From Loripinus fragilis (Eukaryota; Mollusca; Bivalvia; Lucinida; Lucinidae), in NCBI GenBank assembly GCA_964019695.1, contig OZ026515.1, forward strand, positions 77,550,678 through 77,614,677: a DNA stretch of 64,000 nucleotides, written 5' to 3'. The position numbers and the translations under genes are program-made. Positions 21,712 to 35,088 of this stretch are shown in pieces. The stretch's first letter is position 1. Each line of letters starts with the position of its first letter. The notes beneath the pieces were generated by a model. It saw only the letters and a list, made by a program, of their open reading frames with translations, searched no databases and was not told where the DNA came from.

Positions 21712-21905
21712 GAGCATAGTGGCTCAGTGGTAGAGTGCTTGACTCGAGACCGAGGGTCCGCAGGTTCGAGCCTCACCGGCGTCACTGCGTTGTGGTCCTT
21801 GAGCAAGACACATTTATCTTAGCTTAGTACTGGTTCAACCCAGGAAGACCCGTCCCTGTTTAACTGAAAGATTGTTGATGGGACGTAAAGAATCAAATCA
21901 AACAA
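21712..21905 (+). mobile_element. tRNA-derived SINE with 14-bp target duplication
   Basis: The head has A-box word tggctcagtggtagagtg and B-box word ggttcgagcc. The body carries the conserved gtccttgagcaagacacatt core, then ggttcaacccaggaagaccc, and ends in a simple agaatcaaatcaaac tail. Perfect duplications atatgggatttggg are at 21698-21711 and 21906-21919, so it is a young insertion. Other copies: 31160, 41868, 62320 (minus), 62822; diverged: 30413 (minus), 38007. Confidence 0.88.
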
Positions 21906-22282
21906 ATATGGGATTTGGGTAAACTTGAATGAGCAAGTGCTCACTGTATGAGCTGGCAGACATTGAAAGGAAGAAAATGGCCAAAGTTTAACAGCAAAAA
22001 CACTATTAGTATTACACAAGGTTACGAAGTTAAATTGATGTGAAACGCAAAAAAGCAAACCTTCATTTTCGTAGTTAATTTTTAAGTTTCGCAATAAAGA
22101 TTTACATTTTGATGATCTTGACCCTATTTCCAAAGTCAGTGATAAATTTAATCTCAAACTTGCTTGCGTATACACCACATCTCCAGAAGGAATGGCCCTC
22201 ATACACTGGTTTGTTTGCATGATGGGGGGGGGGGCATTTGTTTTACTCTGAAAACAGATCTCCCGGTATATCAATATATTTG

Positions 22283-22730
22283 TTCATATTCTGGTCCTTC
22301 CAGAATATTGGGTTCTGATGGAAAGCAGAATGCCGCTTAAGCCAGTGCTAGGAGGCATGAGAATTGTCACACTTTCTATTTTTTCTCATGAACAGACTCA
22401 ATAAAACCAAGTCTGCTGTTTTCTAATAGTGTAGGTTCTCTCTATTTCTGAAGGATCTGTTTTTCCAGATTATTTCGAGGTCAAAACAGCTGTCGTAGTA
22501 ACGCATGGAGCTGGTAAAACTTCTCCCCGTACATCTATATAGTGTTGATATTTTTTTCATATTCTGGTCCTTCAGGAATATTGTGTTCTAATGGAAAGCA
22601 GAATACAGCTTAAGCCGGTATTAGGGGGCGTGAGAATTGTTGCATGTTCCGTAAGTTCTCATGAACAGACTCAATAAAACTGAGTCTGCTGTTTTCTAAT
22701 ATTGTAGGATCCGTTTTTCCAGATTAATTA
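22283..22730. repeat. Direct duplication, ~277-bp period
   Basis: 22283-22475 and 22558-22730 share atattctggtccttc, gaatattg, ggaaagcagaat, ctcatgaacagactcaataa and gtctgctgttttctaat. About 80 bp of other sequence separates the two. Confidence 0.75.
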
Positions 22731-22896
22731 ATTGGGCTACCAGTGTTGTCAAAGCACTTGTCTGTATGCACCATATCTCCTGAATTTGTTGACATACAGC
22801 CACCATATGGCTACATTGGTTTAGACTCTTTCTCAGGTCTCAGCCTTCATGTAAGCCCCCAGTCTGTGTATGGGAGCAGTGAAGCCAGTTCATGTG

Positions 22897-23157
22897 CAGA
22901 TCCAGAAAGATTTTTCAGAGGGGGTCCAACTTTGCCAACGTACATTTTTTTTTTTAGCTGATGAGGGGATCCAAATACCAGGGAAAAGCCATTTAAGTTA
23001 GGTTTGCTGGCGGGCTGATGATGGCCCACCATTGAATGCTGGCTTGGTAGCTTTGTGATTTTTCAGGGAATCGGGACCAGTATTGATAAGAAACCCTATT
23101 TTTGTGATTTTGCAGGGGGTGGGCGGTCCGGACCCCCTGTTCCACCCTCTGGATCTG
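22897..23157. mobile_element. TIR element, gatgatggccca family
   Basis: The 10-bp inverted repeat cagatccaga (22897) / tctggatctg (23148) bounds it. Interior words (gggtccaac, gctgatgaggggatccaaat, gatgatggccca, gaatgctggcttgg) recur at 59545-59850 (plus) and, inverted, at 58990-59110. Confidence 0.6.
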
Positions 23158-23262
23158 GGCATGCAGTTTGTGCAGACTTGCCTGAGCCTTTACTGCTGGC
23201 ATAAGCAATTAGTACCAAAATCCCATAATCTGTGGTAGTATTGATTTTACTATATTCATGGA

Positions 23263-23478
23263 TTAACTCTTTGCATGCCAACAGCGAGTTTTGGTGTCTT
23301 TGAAAACAGTTTGGACCCAGATCAGGACCGACAAAGTGTCAATCCTGACCTAGATTCAAACTGTTTGACACCTTACCCTGATGGAGTTCTCTATAGAACA
23401 TTTTGCAAAAGTTAATTTTGAATGAAGTCATCAGACAACAAAAAAGCGTGAAAAATTACCCAACATGCAAAGAGTTAT
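23263..23478. mobile_element. TTAA MITE, family B
   Basis: It begins TTAACTCTTTGCATGC and ends GCATGCAAAGAGTTAT; the last TTAA has mutated. Interior inverted words aaacagtttggaccca and ctagattcaaactgttt. Confidence 0.65.
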
Positions 23479-23479
23479 A

Positions 23480-24470
23480 GAATAGAGGAGACAATATTGT
23501 AATATACTGAGACAACGTGGGAAAACCTACCTTTGGTCGATAGCATACACAATGTGAATACATTATTTATTCCTTGGTAATAAGAATGGGGTAACAAATT
23601 ATAGAGATGATTTCAATACTAAGACCTGTCCTTTTCTTCTTTTCTGATAATAATGACGAAAAAACTTAGACCACACTTCCCCCCAAAATTGCTATTTTTA
23701 TACAATATAAACACAATGCTCATAATTGTCAAATAATTGTTTTATCTTACTGGTGTCTTGTATATGTTATATGCATGGGTTTGCCCTTCTATACTATTGT
23801 GCAGTGGAAATCCAGATGTTTTATCAATACCTTTAAAGTTAACCCAACAACATGTTTAAAATGCATGCTTTCTATCACAATCACAGAATAGGTACAAATA
23901 TAAAACCTGTGCAAAAGGTTATATGGCCAAAAACAATTATTGGATAAATCTGGTTTCAAAAAAGTAGAGAATACATGTAAACTAATTCCATATTTTATTT
24001 ACTTATTTATTTTATGAAGATTGTTATCATGAAGAAGATGTGCATGTTTTTTTTCTGTCCGACAAAAGTGATGGTAGCTATGGAAACACAACAGAGAAAT
24101 GCTATTTGGTTGCAGTACAATGATAATTGTCTACTAATTATTGCAGTTATATATCTTTTTTACCGATATAGATTTTAATCTTACTGGTGTTAAAATCTGA
24201 CTTTAATTTGTGATTGTATTGGTATCAGGCTCTTGATGAAATTTCATATGGAAGTGCAGCATCTCATCTGAGATTTATAAAACTTATGTGTAATTGTAAA
24301 GTACAACTGACAGATATACTGTTTTCTAACAGTTATTGCTGTTCTATCCAATATTCTTTTTATTCAATTTCTGATTATATACTCCTTATCTAATCAGCAC
24401 TTTTTTTCTTGCCAACAACTAATTTTCAAGATACAAGAAACTTTAGTCTGCATTCAATTTTAACAGATGT
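23480..24470. other. Non-coding sequence, nothing recognised
   Basis: AT-rich; no exon or transposon end identified. Confidence 0.5.
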
Positions 24471-24477
24471 TTTTCAG

Positions 24478-24516
24478 ATGTCCATGAAAGGATGAATGCC
24501 GGAGGATCAGTTCAAA
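24478..24516 (+). CDS. Candidate alternative complexin 3' exon (39 nt)
   Basis: A pyrimidine-rich acceptor (tgtttttcag, ending 24477) and a near-consensus donor (AAA|gtgagt, 24517) bracket 39 nt. When joined to the complexin donor at 5978 this reads N-VHERMNAGGSVQ in the same phase as the CAAX exon. At 39 nt it preserves frame as a cassette. If read through instead, it ends after two more residues (SE) at TGA 24522-24524, giving a complexin tail without a CAAX box. The block is compositionally less AT-rich than its surroundings. I do not recognise the peptide from any complexin I can recall, and a short block with two splice-like sites and the right phase can occur by chance. It could also belong to no gene. 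Confidence 0.35.
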
Positions 24517-24929
24517 GTGAGTGACACAAAAAAAAGGCACTCATATCTTATATTAACATTTTTAAATTATAATAAATATCTAATTAATAATTTAAATTCA
24601 ATATATGTAATGTTTAATGATATTAACAATTGTGTTGGTGTGTAAAATGGACCAGTGGGACAGCCAACATGAGCTCTGACAGCCATTGAAGCAAACATAA
24701 GGTTTCTTGTGCATGTGGGAACCAGATGTGGGCTTACCATCAATCACACTTGCATTGTCATTACTGGGAATGAATTAACCGTATGAGGCAATTGCACATG
24801 TATGTGAGCTTCGTTTGCTGTCAATCTTATTTCTGTTGTTCGTTTTGAACAGTTATGTGGATCTAAAGATTTATTGTAGGATTGCTTTTTCAATTTGATT
24901 AAAATTGATTTTCAGATACATTTTATTTT

Positions 24930-25395
24930 TACCCCATTGTAGCCATTTTTTTCAACGGATCAATATAATTTGAACAGGGTAATTCATCTAAGTACCTTTT
25001 GTGCCATTTTTTTTTTCAAATCTGGCCCGTAGTTTCTGACAAGAAGATTTTTTTTAGTTTTCCCTATATAGGAAAAAGTAACACCACCCCTTGGCAGCCA
25101 TGTTTTTGATGGATCAAAATAATAGTAACAACTTTGAAAGAGGTTCACCCCAGAACCATTTGTGTCAAATTAATTTCAAATCGTACCAGTAGTTTTTGAC
25201 CAACATATTTACAATTTTTCTTTTGATTACCATGGCAACCAGAATTCTGCAAATAATTGAAATCTTTGAACAGTTTTGAAAGGGCCAAGGATCGTTCCTG
25301 TGAAATTTAGGAGAAGATGTTTAAAGCAAATTGTTGACTGAGGGACAGACGATGACAAATATCAGAGGATGACAAAACTCACCTTGAGTCCATGG
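24930..25395. repeat. Degenerate bivalve-type interspersed repeat (internal part)
   Basis: Phrases such as gccatgtttttgatggatca, ggttcacccc, accatggcaaccagaattct, ggaccaaggatcg-like and aggagaagatgtttaaagca belong to a repeat I associate with many bivalve genomes. Similar material is at 39195-39960, 45085-45370 and an end at 53030-53095. Confidence 0.5.
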
Positions 25396-27745
25396 CTAAC
25401 AATGAACTTCTTAAACATTTCAAGCTAATATGGTTAGCTCTGTTCTATTGTAATTACATCACTGGAAATGTACAAATTATGAAATATGGGCCAAGTTATC
25501 CAGGATTCATTTTGTACATGCCTGTGGTTATAGCCCTTGTATTTTATTTACATGACTGTAGTCATTTGACATCCGATCGTTTTGGCAAAAGACAACTTAC
25601 CATAACCATATTTTAAGGAAATGTCCAATGATACAACTTATTCACCTGTTAATCAGGTAAGCGAATGTTTTAAATGTCTCAAACTTTGTGAAATATATTG
25701 TTTAATTGTTTGTTATCTTCTTACCAAACTACAAAAAACGAAAGCGTCTGCTAGTTTTCCTCTTTATAAAAAGTTTAGAGTGTGATTTTCTGTTGTCTTG
25801 ATGTCTTCTGTGATCCTTAGTTCTTCATTGCTTTATTTGTTACTTTTACTGTTCAATCACCTACAAGCACTACCATCCTCATCACATTTAGAAAATGTAA
25901 TATTATATACTAGTAAAAAAATAACTGAAAGCGGGTAATCATGACTGTGAGAAGCCAGGATAGAATATATCAAATGTTTAAATAAAGACCATCAGACAGT
26001 CATGTAGGTTCACATTGAATACTGGTCATATTGAATACTGATTCTGGACAATCAACCACTTGTCAGTTTGAGCTATTTTTCTGTGGACATCTGGTAGGTT
26101 CAGATTTCACATCAAAACTTTTGCGCTTTAGACCTATTTCATTATTTTTCAAATCTAACGTCATGGCCACTACAAGACAATAAAGTGGGGAACATGGTGT
26201 AAAGTTATGAATTATAAGAAAATATACTATGTATAATGACCTCGCCATGCATACATTTAAATTTGAGATAGATGCAAGCAACTTTCATGAAACTACTTTA
26301 ATATATCTTTTGGCTGTGTTATGTCTTGGAAATAAAGAATGATTTGTAGTGATATAATTTAAAAGAGGTTTTAAAATTTCTATGAAGGGGTTCATGAATG
26401 GTTTGTTATGTTTCAGAATAAATGTTGCTCAATATAGCAATGTTCGATATGGGAAAATACCGTCAGCATAGTACATATATGTAGAGTTAACACAGAGCTG
26501 TATCTATCAAAAACTGCATCTTTCGTCCAAGCTTATACATGTTTTTTCACTACCTCCCACCCATAAGTTTGTTTATCTCGCCATTTTATGTAACATGATT
26601 CAGGCTTTAGTGCGTGAGGCCAGGTAATCTGTCAAATGTTCTTTGTCAATACGGTTCTGTTGATGTCAAATATTTTGCACCCCACCACCCCCTCGCCATC
26701 CTTTTGACATTGGCTAAAGCTAGATTCCTGATTTGCTCTACGATGCTTTGTTTGGCTTTGCTTGGATATCAAGAGCTTGTAGCGTGACTGAATGTATTCA
26801 AAGTAAGTAAGGGTGCAAAGATTAAAGTAAGGGTGCAAAGATCAAATTTATTTTTGTGATGTGATGTTGAAGTCAGTTCTTTTCTACCTCTTCCACTTGT
26901 CACCTCCAGTGGGCTCAATGTCCAGGATAAAGTCAATTGTTTATTTTGTCCTGTTAGTATAACTGGATTAATGCTAAACACATAATGGCCTAAGAAGCTA
27001 TTACAACAATTGCATGTCATATTCTCTACCAAAGTATGTTACTGGACATTGTAAAGTGTTTAAAACTTCTCTTATAATCTAGAAGATGGGTCTTTATTTT
27101 TGCCTACGTTCAGACCCGTTATGTCTGTTACATTAAAAGTAGTCCGCTTCTTGAATACTCTGAACACTTCAATACCCATCGTTCCGAAAAAGGGAGAATC
27201 TCCAACATTTTGAAAACAGCAAACCTGAGAGTTAATGAAAAGTGAATAAACTCTCAAACCAATATTCGATGTATGGAAAAGATGTAACTAATTTTCTACG
27301 TCTACCTACTGTTGCGGCTGCACTCGGTCATAAACATGCACAACGTTCACTAAAGCCTACATACCATTCTGCAACCCAAACAGCTTAATAAGTGTATCTT
27401 GACAGTTTCCTGGTAAAGGTCTTCTTACAGGAAACTTGCCTACCTACCTCATATACATACATCTATTTATATGGCATAATGGTATATATTCCAAACATAC
27501 TAATTTCGTGACAACAGTATAACGGTCAAGTACATTGTCTTGCCTCTCTACTAGCTACCTAACTGAACAGCGAAATTCAGTAATATCTTACTTCTACTTT
27601 ATAAACAGCTACAATCATACAAACACCAGGGCAAGAGAATCAAATATAAGAACTAACATAAATCAAGGAACTAAGTTTGACAGTCTACAACCACTCATAT
27701 ATAGGGTATTTTATTACAAGAGTCTGAGTCATGTAAAGAAGTATA
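25396..27745. other. Non-coding sequence, nothing recognised
   Basis: Open stretches exist on both strands but lack splice sites, composition or motifs that would support a gene. A 21-bp doublet (aagtaagggtgcaaagat) is at 26799-26840. Confidence 0.5.
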
Positions 27746-27749
27746 AAAA

Positions 27750-28335
27750 CAAGTGAGTATGGCCAGAAAATGCCACAGTCACAGGTCACTGACTATCATA
27801 GGCACCGTGAGGTAGAGCACAGACAACCACATAACAGCAAGAATACAATTAACTTAAAGCAACCAGCCCTCTTTTGCTCAGCCACATGTCACTGACTAAC
27901 ATAGGCACCGTGAGGTAGAGACACAGAACACAGACAACCACATAGCAGCAAGTATACAAATAACTTAAAGCAACCAGCTGTCTCTTCCTCAGCGAGATGA
28001 TTGCAAAGCTAGAACACTAAAGCTCCATCATAAAACAAGGACCAAACACAAAATCCCACACGCAATGGGAGCTACAGCAATTAACCAACAACAACAGAAT
28101 CACCACCTTAGAACAGCCAATGGGGTGAGGTTAAATATATTTAACTGGCCAAATCTCCACCCTAGATTCTGCTGTTGTTAAAATACAAACACTGTTGTCT
28201 AACTTATTTAGCACAGGGAAACATATGAAATCGCATTTACTTATTGTAATGAACTAAAGAAAAAAAGAAAATGGCTCAAAGCTAAAGCAAACCCATAGTT
28301 AAACCACGGTGGGCACAGTTACCAGCCCATCGAAG
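27750..28335. repeat. Dispersed repeat with internal ~110-bp doublet
   Basis: gtcactgactatcataggca, ccgtgaggtagag and cagacaaccacata occur twice (from 27785 and 27892). The end segment with ccctagattctgctgttgtt recurs at 32760-32800. The start (gtatggccagaaaatgccac) recurs at 32640 and 33478. Confidence 0.6.
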
Positions 28336-30410
28336 AAAATTATAGTTCAGGGTCATCATTCAGTCTGAGGCCTGATCAACCACAAATATGTATTCAAACT
28401 CTGTAATAAATAATATTCTTATTCACACAGGTTTCTGGGTCACTGTCTCAGCTGACCCACCAGAATAAGAACATATTTCAATTATTATCAAATATTGTAA
28501 TGCTAAATTAAAAATGAAACCCTTATTTTTTTCACAGCAATAGCTTAAAACATTGGTTTTATTAAATGTTTGAGGATATTACTCATGCTTTGGAACTGTT
28601 ATGGAGTGTTACGCGGATAAGGCTTGCAGTATATTTTTTGTATCCATTAATGGCTTGAATACATTTTTCTAATTTAGAGCGATTAGGTATAGATCATATT
28701 TTCATGTTACTTTTACATATTTTCATTCATGAGATACGTTTCAGAAATTGTGTAATGTCCCAGTAATTATCACATTCCATAACAAAAGGTTAGTTTCATA
28801 TTTTGATCATCAATAAGATCAAGGTATCTCATTACATATCTTTAATATGAACTCACGAATATAACTTATTCCATTATATGCATGAAACAGTGGTTTTTCT
28901 TGTTTTACTGTTGTTATCTTATTTTCTCGTTGTGCAATAACTGTGTTCTTGTTGTTAATAATTGTGATAACATTCTCTTACTTGTACTATATTTAGCAGT
29001 AGTAACCTAAGTGGAAGACACTATCAATGTTTATTGACTCACCCAGCCCTGGTTTGAGTCCCCATTTCTATTGAACAATTACTCGGTTTTTAAACAAGGT
29101 GTTAAGCAGTATATTACACTGTCACACATTTCTCCACCACATCACTAACTAGTGTAAAACATTTAATGCAGAAAGTACACAGATTGAACTGAATTAAACA
29201 AGCATTTATTTCAATGTCGATAGGACATGTTATCCTGCGCACAGTGCTAACTAATAATGAAAAGTTTGTAATAGCTGGCACTATTTAAAAATAGTAACCA
29301 AGACTGAGACCATCATTACCATGGTTTATGGAATGCTCGATGGTTTGGGCCTGTACTGCCTGGTTGATATGGCCCAAGTCACATCAAGCATGCAACCCAG
29401 GCCCTGACGAAAGGGCTATTCAATATCATATATATTGCACGAAACTTAGGTGTCTATTGCTATAGTACCGAAAAACTACACTGATATTTTATACTTATGT
29501 ACTTTAAAATCGCAACGCTAATTTTCCCTTTTAAGTTTTCAAAAGACAGTCGAATGTAATGTTTCTTTTGTTTCGATGATGCGATTATGAGATGGTTTCT
29601 CAAGCCAACACGTCAGTTTTAATTGTTCAACTAGCCTCGACGACGTTACAGCTTCGAACAAATCTAGTCACTAAAACATTAAGACCAGATATTAGGTCAT
29701 CAAATTGAAGGGTACAGCAATTAAACGTCAAATAAGCAAACACTCTATATCACAGAACAGCCAATCAATATGAGAGTGATTCCTAGATAACTAGCAAAGT
29801 TGATGTCTCTCGTGTTTCTTGATTTAAAGAACTATATGCTAACTGTATACACATTAAAATAGAGATACACAAACGTTTTAATCTTCGAATGTGTACCTAG
29901 ATAAAATGTCACCACAAATTCATGAGTTGTTGAGTGCTTTAGCGTAAAAGTATGTGATTGCAAACAATTTCAAATATACAGTACGAAATAACCATCTGCA
30001 TTATCTTGGAATTTTGTAGATTTGTCAGGAAAAATGAAATTCAACCTAGATGTTAGGAAATCTTTCAATTCCCAGCATAGGGGGATAAATATTTTAAGGT
30101 TTAAGCAGATTTCAACATATTTGGATAAAATGCTCATACATAACTGGATCCCATGTTTTACCATTATTTAATAGAAATATAAGAGATTGAAATTGTGTCC
30201 TCGAACCAAAAGACTGAGAAAAACTTCAAGGAAACTTGGTTTGCATCGAGGAATTTTGTCCACATTTGCCTCTAGAAACCCTGAAGTCGTTACATATACT
30301 GCCTGAGACGATAATTAATATACTAAACTGTTTACAAGAAAAACTGTCAGAAACAAATATCATGCATATATAAGTCTGTCCAAAGCCGACTGGTTTGTTT
30401 GTGTTAATGT
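28336..30410. other. Non-coding sequence, nothing recognised
   Basis: AT-rich, no exon, RNA gene or repeat boundary seen. Confidence 0.5.
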
Positions 30411-30412
30411 TT

Positions 30413-30600
30413 TACATCCCAGTCAACAATTTTTCAGTCATGCCAGGACGTTTTCCTGTCTTCCTGGGTAAGAACAAGTACTTTGCAGCGGATGAAGTGG
30501 CTTGTTCAAGGACACAACACAGTGCGTTTCGAGCTAGTGACCTTTCCGTCTCAAGTCCTACACTCTTCCACCAAGTCACTGTGCTCCAGTCACAATATGG
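30413..30600 (-). mobile_element. Diverged SINE of the ttgagcaagacac family
   Basis: The minus strand has gtgacttggtggaagagtgt (A-box-like) and the diverged core gtgtccttgaacaagcc, then ccaggaagacagg and gttgactgggatgtaaa. It is an old copy. Confidence 0.6.
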
Positions 30601-31159
30601 GGATGAATAAGGTTTTATATGAAATGTGTACACATTCAAATTCTGGGTACACACTGTTAACCAATTTTGATGAATATGTATCTCCAACACTGCTATAATT
30701 TGCAGACCACTGTCACTTAAAAAGTGAGTAATGTTATAATGCAATAATAACGCACTGGCTACAGCTGAATTAAACTTAATTGTTTACTGGAGATGAAATA
30801 CCTCAAAAATAGCTCATTCAACGCCCTGTGTCAAGTTCAAATGATATTTGCAATATGCCAGAAATAAGAGAACCACGAAATCTACCATCTTTGAACAAAT
30901 AGTGTGTTCATAATAACTTGTGCATCTTTTTAAATTAAAATTGCAAAAATTAAAATATTGTCCATGTATTACAAATATTTAGTATAAATAACCTTGCTAC
31001 ATAACCAGAATCGAAAATTAAAAAAAGTAATACAGCCATGGTAGTTAACATATATAATAATAACATAGTTATGAACTTTTTTAACTATATTGAAATTAAA
31101 TTAGATATTGTATAGGCATGTGATTATTAACTTAACTTCATTGATAGCTCATGCATCCA

Positions 31160-31350
31160 CAGGGAGCGCAGTGGCTCAGTGGTAGAGTGCTCGACTCGAG
31201 ACCGAGGATCCAAGGGTTTGAGCCTCACCAGCATCACTGTGTTGTGTCTTTGAGCAAGACACATTTATCCTAGCTTACAACTGGTTAAAATCATGAAGAC
31301 CCGTCCCTACTGAGAGATTGTTGAGTGCATTAAGAATCGAATCAAACAAA
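31160..31350 (+). mobile_element. tRNA-derived SINE
   Basis: gtggctcagtggtagagtgc, then gggtttgagcctcacc, then gtgtctttgagcaagacaca and gaagacccgtccc. Same family as 21712-21905, slightly diverged; no clear target duplication. Confidence 0.82.
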
Positions 31351-32625
31351 ATGTCACTCACATTATTAATACATGCATAATACGGCGATCATGTAAATCA
31401 GAATGCAGTATTTGCAGCAACATATACACTGTCAGACAAACATTCTGATACAGTGATATCCTTCCATGGCCCATGCCTAGCTTTAGTGTTCATTGTGACA
31501 GTAAGCATTAGATGAAACATAAAAAGGTGTCACGTTGCTCAGCTAGCCAGTCGTGCCACGGTGCTCCGCTAACCAGTCATATATATATAGCTTTGGACAC
31601 CACAACAGTTAGGTATTGCACAGCTATCAGTAAAGTCAAATAATGAACGCAGCCTATGATTCTAACTCTACCTTTATATCAAAAGTGTGTGTAATGCAGT
31701 ATACATAAGGACCATATAGTTGGCAACTAGAATTGCATGATAACACTCCAGTTAAAGCTGTACGTGTAATGTCAGAAGACATAGCCATAAATCAAGACCT
31801 ACATAGTTGGATATCAATTAACATATTTTCTATTCATTTTCTTTCAGGATTCGAAATCAAAAACTGGAGGTTTGGGACATATGGAAATTTGTTCAATGAT
31901 TCTTTCTTCTCAGGAATTAACCTTCTGTTTTTCCTGTCTCCTCTCCTGAAATTGCAATGTTTTCTAAATATTGCCTGTGACTGTCTTACCCAAATTTTGT
32001 ATTATAGTGGTAGCCCTTTTCAGTTATTTGATTAAAGACGTCCTACAGCATTCGCCATTATTACCACACATACTGTAAAAGGCACACACCAAGAAAATTT
32101 TCACTACTTTCTGAATCCTTATAGGATCAGAGTAGCCAAAAGTCGATAGAATACTGTTCATTAGTCGCCAACCGGTTTCTCTGGAAGAAACTATAGGTCT
32201 ATCACACATTTTTTGATCAACTATCAAAATATAAGCTAGATTAAAGAAACTTGATATGTAGGTAGAACGCCATACAGAGAGTATTGTTTTGTGTATATTT
32301 GTTCGTGTGTCTACTATTTTGGTTGCAATTGCAACAGAAATCGTGAAATAAGTACACAATATATACAAAAATAGGATCTCAGAATTAATTAACAACTATT
32401 TGAGCTAGGTCCATGAAATTTGGTGAGGCGATAGATCACAATTTGTGTATATTGCACATGGTTTCTTTCATTAGACGGTTAAAATCATGGTTGATGTGGT
32501 AACAGAAATTTTGAAACACCTGAATCCTGGGATAACTCAGCAAGAATATGAGTTTTATTTCATGTGTATGGTTTTAACAATGCTAAACCCCATTTCAGTA
32601 ATATTGTATTTAAGTCAGTCTTAGA
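31351..32625. other. Non-coding sequence, nothing recognised
   Basis: An acceptor-like tttctttcag at 31838-31847 opens a 62-codon frame, but the peptide is hydrophobic low-information sequence and I do not call it. Confidence 0.5.
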
Positions 32626-32995
32626 AAAATGTGAATGAGCATGGCCAGGAAATGCTACAATCACTGACCAACTCAGTGCAACATGAGGAAGAGACACCAC
32701 AACACAGACAAAGACACACACAAAAAAGCGGGGGGGGGGGGGCTTAAATATATTTTAACAAAGGAATCTTGGTCCTAGATCCTGCTGTTGTTAAATCAAC
32801 ATCAATTGTTTAATTCCTATGATGGCGTCCATACTTATTCAATGTATCATCACAGAGAAACTATCAAATTAACTGTGATGAAAGGGTTCATAACTCACTG
32901 TCAGAGCTAAAAAAACGACACTAGTTGGGCCATGTTGGGCTCGACCAAAGACAAGCATCAGGGACCAACCCAAATGAAAATGTTATAGGTCAGTG
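32626..32995. repeat. Second copy of the 27750-28335 repeat
   Basis: gagcatggccaggaaatgct, gaggaagagacacc and tcctagatcctgctgttgtt in the same order as the first copy. A G-run of about 12 is at 32730-32741. Confidence 0.55.
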
Positions 32996-32999
32996 TAAT

Positions 33000-34710
33000 A
33001 GTAAACCGTGCCTGTTGCACTCTTGGTTGGCTGTTTAAATGGCTTACCACATACTAATTTCAATGTAGACAATTTGTTTGGTAAATGAATGCAATGTATA
33101 ATATAAATATAGCACCTTTAGGCAAAACGTATGTGTTGTATGTAAAACCATTTACATGTAAATATTGGTGAGTCATGTAGCTGTGTTAGGTACTATGCAA
33201 AATCAAGGATGACAAGAATAATATTAGATTGATAGTTGTAACCAACAAAGAATGGCAACACTAATGGGATGGAAATGTAGTATAAATTTAGAAGCTAATC
33301 TGATAATCACAAGACACAGCATCCCCTTTAAAACATATCCATAATGGCACATTACCTTTAGACAAAACAAAACGTTTTTAAAGAAAAATGTAATTAATAT
33401 CATGTATGCTGACATTTAATGATATAGCTTTTTACATTACATTCTATATAGTCATCTGGTTAAAAAAATCGAAAGAAACGACCAGGAAACGCCACTATCC
33501 TTGACCAACTGACAGTAAGCGCAGTGTATACCCTTTTAAAACTATGAAAAACGCATAAGCTTTCCTAGTGACTTATCAACTATCATCTCGTAATATTTTT
33601 TTATTGCCAAGGACATGTTGCATAGCCAATAGCCACATAGAAAGAAAGGTGTTGGTGAAATATCTTCAAACGAATCAACTCTGTTGATAAGCTAACCCCC
33701 CAAAACATGTCCGCTTTAATGTCATCAAACATTGTTGATTAATTGTCCTTTTGCGGATCTGTCTTGCAGGATATTAAGATGATTAAACTCAGTAGGGGCT
33801 TAAAGACATCTTAGTGTTCATCTTCATCTCCGTTAATCACAGTAATAGTATGTGATATTATAAAATGCAGCAATAGGTTAGTTCTAATTTTTCATTTCTC
33901 GTGATTACATTTAGTTGTTCCTTTGTAATGTGAGCCTACCAATATTATTGTTGGTATTACGTGGTGTAATTTATGAACAACAGTCAAACAGGTTAATGAT
34001 GTGGTATCTTTTCTGCATATCCTGGTGAATTGTGACTATTAGATTCAGGCTTCAAAAATCAAATGCTAGTGGCATGATTGTGTTACATTTTACATTGACT
34101 TTCATGAACATGAACATTTTATTATTTTTGAAGTGTTCATTTGTGAGGTTTTTTTTAATTGATCCTCGACCCCAGTTCAAAATAATTTTACACACATTAT
34201 CCCATTATTGTCCTCTCCCCAAATGACTTGTTTGTAGAGCTCTGCTCAGATGAACTAAACGACTGTTAGTGCTAAAAATAGAAGTCTCTAAACGAGATCT
34301 ACCAAACGACTGGCCAAAATACAATTGTTCTACAAAACGATATCGAAACAATTCCACTTCGCGTAACAAAATTGTTTCCACGCCTCCCACATTTTGGCTA
34401 AAATAGTAAATCATTAAACAGTGTTCATCTCCTCTAAACCAGACTTAGTGAGCAATCAAGGGTTTTCATTGCCCCTTTGTTAAATGGTTTTACTTAACCT
34501 GAGCTATCACTCAGTATCTGATAATGTGGTCTTTGTCTGTCACCCTCTGTCAACAGTTAGCTTTAAACAATTTTAGTCCTTACTCATTGGGTCAATTCTT
34601 GCTGGGAAATATTCCCTGTATGACCCTCTACAAAAGCCTAAACAAATATAAGCAGACAAAATACATGGCGGCTAGGAGGTGCTACTTGTTTCAGATAAAG
34701 AAAATATAAA
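33000..34710. other. Non-coding sequence, nothing recognised
   Basis: Short repeat fragment at 33470-33520 (accaggaaacgccactatcc); otherwise nothing supported. Confidence 0.45.
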
Positions 34711-35088
34711 ATGAGCGCCGTCACGCAAAAAGGGGGCTTAACGTAATTTTTATGGAATTTTAGTTCTTTGGATTTTCTTTAGCTATAATGAGTTAATAGT
34801 CCAATTCTGACATTTATTTTGTTATATGACGCCGATAAAACGGTTAAAACTTCATTAATAGATGCGTACCCTCTTCAGGTTTTGTATAAAATGACGTTAC
34901 AAAGTAACGTTTATTAATGACGTAACAAAGTAACATCCAAATTTTACTATAACGACAAAAGAAAAGTCTAATAACCTTGCATGCATCAAAGTCTAAGAAT
35001 TCTTTCTTTAATATTACCGTTTTAGGAAAAGTACAGAGTCTATTTTTTTTCTTGTTGTCAGTTATTTAAACGCAAATATAGTCTTTAT

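Noticed and set aside
21712..21780. tRNA gene
   Set aside because: A and B boxes are present, but the cloverleaf is incomplete, a long SINE body follows and target duplications flank it. The same applies to the heads at 5650-5716, 16250-16318, 31160, 41868 and 61860-61930.
21819..22274. 151-residue minus-strand protein
   Set aside because: It runs through a SINE tail and a repeat duplication with no domain or splice logic.
31848..32035. Exon after tttctttcag
   Set aside because: The phase would fit the complexin donor, but the peptide is a long hydrophobic stretch with no resemblance to a complexin tail.
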